Part shown: piece after piece, positions 6,410 through 12,511 of the stretch | Numbering within the stretch: the first letter of the stretch is position 1 | Layout of the letters: every line of letters starts with the position of its first letter | Source of the DNA: Planctomycetota bacterium | GTDB lineage: Bacteria > Planctomycetota > Planctomycetia > Pirellulales > Thermoguttaceae | Assembly: GCA_021784975.1 (NCBI GenBank) | Contig: JAJYGU010000317.1 | Coordinates: 1-22,115, forward strand | Direction of reading: 5' to 3' | Length of the DNA stretch: 22,115 nt | Program-made: the position numbers and the translations under genes | The notes under the pieces: model-generated | Told to the model about the DNA's origin: nothing | The model's input: the letters and a program-made list of their open reading frames with translations, nothing else | The model's database searches: none

Positions 6410-8320
6410 ATGACTCTACGAACCGCTGCTTCCAACCGCTTTCACCCTAGCCCTCTGCCGGAGAGAGAGGGGACCATCGCGCGACCCGCATTCATAACCT
6501 TGGCGGCCACCCTATTGCTGGCACTGCCGGTTGCAGCTCAGGCCACCGAGTTCCACGTTGCCCTGAGCGGCAGAGATACTAATCCTGGCACGCTGGCCGC
6601 TCCCTTCCGCACCATCCAGCACGCCGCCAACCTGGCCCAGCCGGGCGACACGATTACGGTGCATAAAGGCGTCTACCGCGAACGCATCGCGCCCCCGCGT
6701 GGCGGCCAGTCCGACCAGACGCGGATTGTTTACCAGGCTGCCCCCGGCGAGAAGGTCGAGATCAAGGGCTCGGAGGTTGTCAAGAATTGGGTAAAGGTGC
6801 AGGGCGACGTCTGGAAGACCACACTGCCCAACTCCTACTTCGGGCGCTTCAATCCCTATCGCGACCTGATCCACGGCGACTGGTTCAACCCCAAAGGCCG
6901 AAAGCACCATACCGGGGCCGTTTACCTCAACGGCCAGTGGTTGGCTGAGGCCGCCAGGCTGGGCGACGTCATGAAGCCGGCGGGCGACACCGGCCTGTGG
7001 TTCGCCCAGGTCAACCACAGCCACACCACCATCTGGGCGCAGTTCAAGGGCGTCGCCCCCAACGAAGAGCTGGTGGAGATCAACGTCCGCCGCACCGTGT
7101 TTTACCCCGAGAAGACCGGCATCAATTATATTACGGTACGCGGCTTCATCCTCCGCGATGCGGCCACTAACTGGGCCCCGCCCACCGCCGAGCAGGTCGG
7201 CCTGATCGGCACCCATTGGAGCAAGGGCTGGATCATCGAGAACAATGTGATTAGCTACTCGGTCTGCTCGGGCATCTCACTGGGGAAATATGGCGACCCA
7301 TGGGACAACACCTCGGCCGACACCGCCGAGGGCTACGTCAAGACCATCCAGCGGGCCCTCCGCAAGGGTTGGAACAAGGAGACCATCGGCCACCACATCG
7401 TCCGCAACAACACCATCTCCCATTGCGAGCAGGCGGGCATCGTCGGCAGCCTGGGGGCCATTTTCAGCGTCATTAGCGGCAACACCATCCACGACATCCA
7501 CGTCCGCCAGTTGTTCTCCGGGGCCGAGATGGCCGGCATCAAGTTGCACGCCGCCATCGACGTGGTGATCCGCCACAACCACATCTACCGCACCTGCCGG
7601 GGGCTATGGCTCGACTGGATGGCCCAGGGTACGCGGGTCTCGCAAAATCTCTTCCACGAGAACCTGGGTGAAGATATCTTCGTGGAGGTTGATCACGGGC
7701 CGTTCCTGGTCGACAACAACCTGCTGCTGTCCAACGTCAGCTTGTTGGATATGTCGGAAGGGGGCGCCTACGCGCACAATCTCATCACCGGCAAGATCGT
7801 CAGCCGGCCGGAGTTGTCGCGGTCTACCCCCTACCACCGCGCCCATTCGACCGAGGTGGCCGGGCTGACGAACATCCACGGAGGCGACGACCGTTTTTGC
7901 AACAACATTTTTGTCGGCCGGGGCGGCCACAGTTCGCGGGGGTTGTTCGTCTACGATGCCCGCGAGTTCCCGCTGCAAGCCGGCGGCAATGTCTACTTCA
8001 ACGGCGCGCGGCCCTACGCGAAGGAAGCCAACGATGCGGTGGAGGAAGGCGTCGATCCGAAAATCACGCTCATCGAGAAGGGCCACAGCGTGTATGTTCA
8101 CTTCGATATGGATGCGGCGGCGCAGAAGGCGAAGACCGAACTGGTGACTACCGCCCTGTTGGGCAAGGCGCGGGTTCCTGGGCTCGGCTACGAAAATCCC
8201 GACGGCTCGCCGCTACTGATCGACACCGATTACTTCGGCAGGCTCAGGAGCGGCACCCAACCAACCCCCGGCCCCTTCGAGCACCCGGGCGCCGGCCCAA
8301 CAACGCTGAAGGTATGGTAG
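6410..8320 (+). CDS. Secreted right-handed parallel beta-helix protein (DUF1565/pectate-lyase-like fold)
   Basis: Probably an exported polysaccharide-binding or -cleaving protein; the substrate is unknown. After a long n-region, residues ~26-43 form a hydrophobic signal segment (ITLAATLLLALPVA) with a likely AQA cleavage site near residue 45. The mature protein begins FHVALSGRDTNPGTLAAPF, then TIQHAANLAQPGDTI and VHKGVYRERI, the usual opening of secreted planctomycete beta-helix proteins. Many short NN(x)I and G(x)NxI turns follow (IENNVISYS, VRNNTISHC, VISGNTIHDI, IRHNHIYRT, SQNLFHEN, VDNNLLLSN), as in PbH1 repeats. Length is 636 residues. ATG 6410 is the nearest start before the signal segment; residues 11-22 are encoded by a repeat. 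The frame is also open from an ATG overlapping the mnmE stop (6209), but those codons look non-protein-like. Confidence 0.8.
   Translation: MTLRTAASNRFHPSPLPEREGTIARPAFITLAATLLLALPVAAQATEFHVALSGRDTNPGTLAAPFRTIQHAANLAQPGDTITVHKGVYRERIAPPRGGQSDQTRIVYQAAPGEKVEIKGSEVVKNWVKVQGDVWKTTLPNSYFGRFNPYRDLIHGDWFNPKGRKHHTGAVYLNGQWLAEAARLGDVMKPAGDTGLWFAQVNHSHTTIWAQFKGVAPNEELVEINVRRTVFYPEKTGINYITVRGFILRDAATNWAPPTAEQVGLIGTHWSKGWIIENNVISYSVCSGISLGKYGDPWDNTSADTAEGYVKTIQRALRKGWNKETIGHHIVRNNTISHCEQAGIVGSLGAIFSVISGNTIHDIHVRQLFSGAEMAGIKLHAAIDVVIRHNHIYRTCRGLWLDWMAQGTRVSQNLFHENLGEDIFVEVDHGPFLVDNNLLLSNVSLLDMSEGGAYAHNLITGKIVSRPELSRSTPYHRAHSTEVAGLTNIHGGDDRFCNNIFVGRGGHSSRGLFVYDAREFPLQAGGNVYFNGARPYAKEANDAVEEGVDPKITLIEKGHSVYVHFDMDAAAQKAKTELVTTALLGKARVPGLGYENPDGSPLLIDTDYFGRLRSGTQPTPGPFEHPGAGPTTLKVW
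6442..6475. repeat. Short palindromic repeat, copy 1
   Basis: The segment TCACCCTAGCCCTCTGCC followed by GGAGAGAGAGGGGACC forms an imperfect hairpin. It matches the copy at 12478-12511 in about 29 of 34 positions. It lies inside the first codons of the beta-helix gene. Confidence 0.7.
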
Positions 8321-8362
8321 GCGCCCACCAGACAAGTGTCGGAGGTGAATTGCACGCTGAAT

Positions 8363-8444
8363 AATGCAAAATGAAAAATGAAACCGCGGCAACAGGGCCA
8401 TTTTTCATTTTGCAATTTTCATTTTTCATTTTTCATTTTGCATT
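8363..8444. repeat. AT-rich inverted repeat between convergent genes
   Basis: A 21-base perfect inverted repeat lies at 8363-8383 and 8424-8444; its core is TGCAAAATGAAAAATGAAA. A further partial copy (CATTTTTCATTTTGCA) lies at 8399-8414. It stands out from the GC-rich surroundings and occupies the 170-base gap between the convergent beta-helix and SDR genes. It could form a strong stem and end transcription from both sides, but no canonical GC-stem plus U-tract is present. Confidence 0.7.
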
Positions 8445-8490
8445 TGCCTTTGTGCCCTCAGCGTCCTCTGCGGTGAATGAAGCGTCCGAG

Positions 8491-9267
8491 CTACAGTCGC
8501 GAGATGCTCATGCCTCCGTCGACCATGAGCACCTGACCGGTGGAATAGGTCAGTTCGCCGCGGGCCAGCATCGCGCAGGCCTTGCCGACGTCCTCGGGCA
8601 GCCCCCATCGCTGCTGCACCATGAGGCCTTCGGCGATGAGCTGGTCGTATTTTTCCTGCACGTGTGGGCCGGCGGTCATGTCGGAGCGAATGACGCCCGG
8701 CCGGACCTCGTAGACCGGGATGCCGAACTCCCCCAGCCGCGCCGCCCAGAGTTGCGTGGCCATGGCCAGGCCGGCCTTCGAGATGCAGTATTCGCCGCGC
8801 TCGACGGAGGCGAAGGTCGCCGAGACCGAGGAAATGTTGATGATGCAGCCCTGGAAATCGAATTCGGCTTGCTTCTGTTCGATCATCCAGCGGGCGGCAG
8901 CCTGGGTCAGAAAATACGGCCCCTGCAGATTGGTCCGCAGCACGCGCTCGAAACTCTCTTCCCTGGCCGCCAACAGATCGGCGCGGACCTTCGGGGCAAC
9001 ACCGGCATTGTTCACCAGCACGTGCAGCCGGCCGAATCGCCGCCGTGCCTCGGCCAACATGGCGGTCCGGGCAGATGCGTCGGCCACGTCGCAACGGCAA
9101 TAGAGAACATCGCCGCCAAGTTCCCGCAGGCCGCCAACAATTTCAGCCACTGCGGCCGGCTCCCGCAGGCCGCAGAGGGCCAGCTCGAAGCCATCGCGAG
9201 CAAGACATTTCGCGATGCCTAGTCCAATGCCGCGACTGCCGCCGGTAATCAGTGCAACTCGGTTCAT
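8491..9267 (-). CDS. SDR-family oxidoreductase (3-ketoacyl-ACP reductase-like)
   Basis: NAD(P)-dependent short-chain dehydrogenase of the classical FabG-like type; the substrate is not predictable. Visible motifs are the cofactor loop T8-GGSRGIG, the D60 of CRCDVAD, N86-NAG, the catalytic Ser in INISSVSA (146-147), Y160-CIS-K164, and the RPGVIRSDM segment after strand 6. It ends GQVLMVDGGMSI, as in this family. Length is 258 residues, which is usual. The ATG at 9267 starts directly in MNRVALITGG, so it is secure, yet the bases before it are a pyrimidine-rich tandem repeat without a Shine-Dalgarno sequence. It is the last gene of the Gfo/Idh-larC-nikR-SDR cluster, 36 bases after nikR. Confidence 0.9.
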   Translation of the reverse strand: MNRVALITGGSRGIGLGIAKCLARDGFELALCGLREPAAVAEIVGGLRELGGDVLYCRCDVADASARTAMLAEARRRFGRLHVLVNNAGVAPKVRADLLAAREESFERVLRTNLQGPYFLTQAAARWMIEQKQAEFDFQGCIINISSVSATFASVERGEYCISKAGLAMATQLWAARLGEFGIPVYEVRPGVIRSDMTAGPHVQEKYDQLIAEGLMVQQRWGLPEDVGKACAMLARGELTYSTGQVLMVDGGMSISRL

Positions 9268-9271
9268 GGGA

Positions 9272-9313
9272 GGGGTCAGAGGCCAGGGGTCGGAGGTCGG
9301 GGGTCAGGGATCC
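9272..9313. repeat. Heptad tandem repeat at the nikR-SDR junction
   Basis: Six consecutive 7-base units on the plus strand fit GRGGYCR or close to it: GGGGTCA, GAGGCCA, GGGGTCG, GAGGTCG, GGGGTCA, GGGATCC. It contains the nikR stop codon (9304-9306) and forms the whole leader of the SDR gene. Confidence 0.85.
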
Positions 9314-9828
9314 GATGAGCCAGGGCGGAGTTCGGAAGGGGGAGGGATGAGGGCTTTCATCCTTCTGCCTTCCGCCCTCCGAACTCCGCCTTTGGGTCGG
9401 CTTTGGGCTTTTCGCCCACCGTCTTCCGCGGCAGCCATCACCAATTCGCCCTTGTAGATGCCCTTCAGCCCGCGCAATTGGGCGGCGATCTGCTGAAGCT
9501 TCGCGGATGGGCCGCGCAAGACGATCACCTCCAGACACAGGTCGTGGGTGAGGTGGGCGTGCAGCGTGGAAATCACCAGCTCGGTGTGGTCGTGTTGCAG
9601 CCGGGTGAGATGATCGCGGAGTTGCGGACGGTGATGATCGTAGACCAGCGTCAGCGTGCCGGCCACCTCGCGGGATTCGCTGGTCCAGGCGTGCTTGGTC
9701 AGCGCGTCGCGGACCAGTTGCCGCACCGCCTCACTGCGGGTGGCAAACCGCTCTTGCCGGCAGTAGCAGTCGAACCGCTCCAACAGATCGTCTTCCAACG
9801 AGACCGAAAAGCGAACGATGGCGGACAT
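9304..9828 (-). CDS. nikR: Nickel-responsive transcriptional regulator NikR
   Basis: Ribbon-helix-helix repressor that binds DNA when loaded with Ni(II) and usually controls nickel uptake. Residues 1-45 form the RHH domain (IVRFSVSLEDDLLERFD, then RSEAVRQLVRDAL). The ACT-like metal domain keeps all four square-planar ligands: H79 in LQHDHTEL, H90 and H92 in STLHAHL, and C98 in HDLCLEV. Their spacing is identical to E. coli NikR H76/H87/H89/C95. The family normally ends near residue 135-140 (KGELVM); here about 35 further residues follow, encoded partly by a palindrome and ending in a tandem repeat, so the tail is probably acquired. The start lacks a Shine-Dalgarno sequence. It is placed 13 bases after larC. 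No GTATGA-N16-TCATAC type operator was found in the window. Confidence 0.94.
   Translation of the reverse strand: MSAIVRFSVSLEDDLLERFDCYCRQERFATRSEAVRQLVRDALTKHAWTSESREVAGTLTLVYDHHRPQLRDHLTRLQHDHTELVISTLHAHLTHDLCLEVIVLRGPSAKLQQIAAQLRGLKGIYKGELVMAAAEDGGRKAQSRPKGGVRRAEGRRMKALIPPPSELRPGSSDP
9324..9390. repeat. Palindromic element within the nikR 3' end
   Basis: Perfect 13-base inverted arms GGCGGAGTTCGGA (9324-9336) and TCCGAACTCCGCC (9378-9390) enclose a spacer that itself pairs in the middle (GGATGA/TCATCC). It is translated as part of the extra NikR tail. Confidence 0.75.
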
Positions 9829-9830
9829 CG

Positions 9831-9865
9831 GAGGTCAGGGATCAGAGGTCAGAGGTCGGGGATTC
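9831..9865. repeat. Heptad tandem repeat at the larC-nikR junction
   Basis: Five 7-base units on the plus strand: GAGGTCA, GGGATCA, GAGGTCA, GAGGTCG, GGGATTC. It is the same family as 9272-9313. The larC stop (9842-9844) lies inside it and the nikR start is two bases away. Confidence 0.85.
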
Positions 9866-11095
9866 GTGGGGCGTGAGGCGTGGACCGTTCACGCGCCACG
9901 GTCCACGCCCCACGCTTTCTGCGAACGCCTTTCGGGCGGCTTCGTAGACTTCGCGGAGCGGGACGTTGTGCTCGGCGGCGACGCGGCAGCAGGATTCGTA
10001 TTCGGGTGAGAATCGTGGCGAGTCGGGCGAGGGCCAGCCGATCTTTCCTTCGACCGGCCCCCAGGGGGTCGTCACGCTATGCGTTTGCCGCGCGAGCACC
10101 CGCCGATCGACCAGCCGGCGACGGATGCCCAACGTCGTGGTTTCGCGGAAGAGGATGTCTTCCATCGCCGGGGCGTCGCCGGGCCGGCAAAGGACGGTGA
10201 GCATCACCCCCGGCCGGTTCTTCTTCGTTTGCACCGCGGTCGAGAAGACCTCCAAGGCCTCGGCCTCCCAGAGCCGGGCAATGCAATGGCCGATCAGCTC
10301 ACCGCTGAGGTCGTCGAGATTGGTTTCGAGCACGCATACCTGGTCCGTCCCCGGTCCGCCCTGGACGGCGGGATCGACGGCCCGGCCCACCAAGAGCCGC
10401 AGGAGGTTGGGCCGTTCGGTGAAGTCCTTTTGCCCGGCCCCGCAACCGATGCGTTCGATGGTCATGGCGGGCAGCGGTCCAAACGTTTCGGCCAGCGTGG
10501 CCAGGATGGCGGCCCCGGTGGGCGTGGTCAACTCGCTTTCGATCGTCGAGGCGGCCAATGGGATGCCCCGCAACAACTCGGCGGTGGCCGGGGCGGGAAT
10601 GCTGCACTGACCGTGGGCGATGCGGATTGTGCCGGAGCCGGTGGGGACCGGCGACGCCGCCACCCGTTCCACCCCCAGCAGATCCAATCCCACCGCCGTG
10701 CCGACGATGTCGGCAATCGAATCGGCGGCCCCGACCTCATGGAAGTGAATCTTTTCGATGGGCTGGCCGTGAACCTTGGCCTCGGCTTCCCCCAAGCGGG
10801 TAAAAACTCGCCGGGCGAGGTCCTTCTGCCGCCCGGTCAGGCAGCTTCCCTCGATCATCGCCAGGATGTGGTGCAGATGACGATGCGGCTGCTCGGGCGG
10901 ACACTCCACGGTGATCTGCGTCGCCCGAAAGCCGTTTTTGCGCACCTCTTTGGCCGCAATGCGGCAGTCGGACAAGCCGAGTGAAGCGATGGCCGCGTTG
11001 AGCTGCTCGACCGCGACGCCCAGGTCGACCAGGGCTGCCAGGGTCATGTCGCCGCTAATCCCAGTGGCGCAATCGAAGTAGGCCAGTTTGGTCAT
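9842..11095 (-). CDS. larC: Nickel pincer cofactor biosynthesis protein LarC (DUF111)
   Basis: CTP-dependent nickel insertase that loads Ni into the pincer nucleotide used by lactate-racemase-type enzymes (LarA family). The protein starts MTKLAYFDCATGISGDMTLAAL, the family N-terminus. It continues with the His-rich HRHLHHI segment, the HFHEVGAADSIADIVG block, PVPTGSGTIRIAHG, PAPATAELLRG and LTTPTGAAIL. The second half (LETNLDDLSGELIGH, ending with the RRRLVDRRVLAR region) corresponds to LarC2. Both parts are one chain of 417 residues, unlike lactobacilli, where a frameshift joins them. The last ~20 residues come from a hairpin and a tandem repeat. The ATG at 11095 is 8 bases after the Gfo/Idh stop, and nikR follows after 13 bases. 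larA, larB and larE are not in the window. Confidence 0.93.
   Translation of the reverse strand: MTKLAYFDCATGISGDMTLAALVDLGVAVEQLNAAIASLGLSDCRIAAKEVRKNGFRATQITVECPPEQPHRHLHHILAMIEGSCLTGRQKDLARRVFTRLGEAEAKVHGQPIEKIHFHEVGAADSIADIVGTAVGLDLLGVERVAASPVPTGSGTIRIAHGQCSIPAPATAELLRGIPLAASTIESELTTPTGAAILATLAETFGPLPAMTIERIGCGAGQKDFTERPNLLRLLVGRAVDPAVQGGPGTDQVCVLETNLDDLSGELIGHCIARLWEAEALEVFSTAVQTKKNRPGVMLTVLCRPGDAPAMEDILFRETTTLGIRRRLVDRRVLARQTHSVTTPWGPVEGKIGWPSPDSPRFSPEYESCCRVAAEHNVPLREVYEAARKAFAESVGRGPWRVNGPRLTPHESPTSDL
9878..9908. repeat. Hairpin within the larC 3' end
   Basis: GCGTGGACCGT and ACGGTCCACGC form a perfect 11-base stem with a 9-base loop. Related GTGGGGCGTG and CCCCACGC bases flank it. 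It encodes part of the extra LarC tail. Confidence 0.7.
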
Positions 11096-11103
11096 CGGGT
11101 GGC

Positions 11104-12315
11104 TCACGCGAACTGTGGGATTTTGAGGGTTTCCCCGTTCTTCAGGGCCGACCGGTGCGACATAATGCCGGCCACCGTCATGTTCAAGGCCAGCCGGATG
11201 TCGACCATCGGCCGGCGGTCTTCGAGGATGGCGGTGACGAACTCGTTCATCAGCGGGCCGGCCGAGCCGCCGTGGTGTCCAGGCTGAACGGTGGGCGGCA
11301 AGGGCGGCCGCCCCAGGTTGGGCAGATGGCCTTCCTCGCCCTGGTAGCGCATGCCGATCATGCAACCCCGCTGGCCGTAAACGCGGCCTACTTCGCCGCC
11401 GGTGCCGGGCAGGTCCCAACAGACCGCCATCCGCGACATGCCTCCTTCGCTGGTCCGCATCAGCGCGATTTCACTGCCGAACGGATTCCGGTAGGCGTTG
11501 TTTTCCGGGTGCAGGTTCTTCATCAGGCTGGGCATCGACAGACAGGTGGTTTCCAGGAAACCCCCGTTGGTGACACAGACGTAATAAGCATTCGAGTGGG
11601 TGGGATACCATTGCGGCGGGCAGCCCAGTCGCCAGTTCTTGTAGGACGGGATCTGAGAGGCTGAGTGGTGCAGATATTCGCCCTCCGAGTACAGCAGCTT
11701 ACCGAAGCCGCCGGCGTGATAAATCTGCCGCATGGCGTAGCAGTCTTCATGGAAGGCCGAGGTCTCGAACATCATGTACTTCTTGCCGCTCGCCTTGACT
11801 GCCTCATATAAGCGGTGCCCGTCCTCAATCGATCCCCAAACCGCCGGTACCGCGCTGGCCACGTGCTTGCCGTGTTTGAGCACGTCGATGCAATGCCGGG
11901 CGTGGCTGGGGGCGTCGGTGGCCACGAAGACCGCCTCAATATTATCGTCCTTGACCAGCTCCTCAAGCGACGGATAGGTCTTGCTGCAGCGGCATTTTAC
12001 CGACATCTCGGCGCAACGATCGGGAAACAGATCACTCACTGCCACCACGCTCACGTTCGGATGGTCTTGGAAGCCGAATGACGGGCCGAACTTGCAGACG
12101 CCGTTGCCCACAATGCCCACGCGAATCTTCCGGTCGGAAACCGGCTGCCAGACCCCTTTGGGCCGGGCGGAAGTCTTAACCCCTTGTGCGCCCAGAATCT
12201 TTTCGCCGGGCGTTTGGGCCGCGGCCGTGCCAACAAGGCCGTCGGTGGCCAAAACGCCAAGCGAACCCAGGCCCACACTCTGCAAGAAGAGGCGACGTGA
12301 AGTTGACATGTCCAT
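11104..12315 (-). CDS. Gfo/Idh/MocA-family oxidoreductase with Tat signal
   Basis: NAD(P)-dependent sugar or inositol dehydrogenase-like protein, probably exported folded by the Tat system. The N-terminus has the twin-arginine motif SRRLFLQ, followed by a hydrophobic stretch ending near TAAAQT. The Rossmann fold begins IRVGIVGNGVCKFG, then VVAVSDLF and AVFVATDAPSHARH. The usual catalytic E-K-P is replaced by A-V-P (HVASAVPAVWG), so the standard Lys is missing and activity may differ. Length is 403 residues, normal for the family. ATG 12315 is well supported by AGGAGA 5 bases upstream. It is the first gene of the minus-strand cluster with larC, nikR and the SDR; the tight spacing points to one transcript. 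Confidence 0.9.
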   Translation of the reverse strand: MDMSTSRRLFLQSVGLGSLGVLATDGLVGTAAAQTPGEKILGAQGVKTSARPKGVWQPVSDRKIRVGIVGNGVCKFGPSFGFQDHPNVSVVAVSDLFPDRCAEMSVKCRCSKTYPSLEELVKDDNIEAVFVATDAPSHARHCIDVLKHGKHVASAVPAVWGSIEDGHRLYEAVKASGKKYMMFETSAFHEDCYAMRQIYHAGGFGKLLYSEGEYLHHSASQIPSYKNWRLGCPPQWYPTHSNAYYVCVTNGGFLETTCLSMPSLMKNLHPENNAYRNPFGSEIALMRTSEGGMSRMAVCWDLPGTGGEVGRVYGQRGCMIGMRYQGEEGHLPNLGRPPLPPTVQPGHHGGSAGPLMNEFVTAILEDRRPMVDIRLALNMTVAGIMSHRSALKNGETLKIPQFA

Positions 12316-12410
12316 GGCAGTCTCCTGAAAGGGATAGGCGTTACGAGAGTTGTGGTGGCGGGTGGGGTCGGTGTTTCAGCCCCGAGGCTTATACCTCATG
12401 CGGCCTGGCC

Positions 12411-12435
12411 GCCCCGACAGACAAGCGATCGGGGC
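12411..12435. repeat. GC-rich hairpin upstream of the Gfo/Idh gene
   Basis: GCCCCGA (12411-12417) and TCGGGGC (12429-12435) form a perfect 7-base stem. It lies in the 162-base gap between the FtsK-like gene end and the Gfo/Idh start. It is a possible terminator or repeat; there is no U-tract. Nothing else is recognisable in that gap except the repeat at 12478. Confidence 0.45.
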
Positions 12436-12477
12436 TACCCGCGAGTATGGTAGTGGTATGCATGTTGCTGTCTCCCC

Positions 12478-12511
12478 TCACCCTAACCCTGTCCCGGAGG
12501 GAGAGGGGACC
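12478..12511. repeat. Short palindromic repeat, copy 2
   Basis: TCACCCTAACCCTGTCCC followed by GGAGGGAGAGGGGACC has 9-base arms with one mismatch and a 3-base loop. It matches 6442-6475. On the minus strand it provides the last codons and the TGA stop of the FtsK-like gene. Confidence 0.75.

Noticed and set aside
8230..8429. Small frames encoding Met-Lys-Asn-Glu-rich peptides
   Set aside because: They are translations of the AT-rich inverted repeat and its flank, not genes.
8446..8480. Segment with GTGCCCTCAGCGTCCTCTGCGG that looks like a dispersed repeat
   Set aside because: Only one copy is in the window, so repeat status cannot be supported here.
9272..9865. CRISPR-like array from repeated units
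   Set aside because: The units are contiguous heptads without spacers and no cas genes are present.
12440..12470. Possible NikR operator (two GTATG motifs)
   Set aside because: The motifs are in direct, closely spaced order, not GTATGA-N16-TCATAC.
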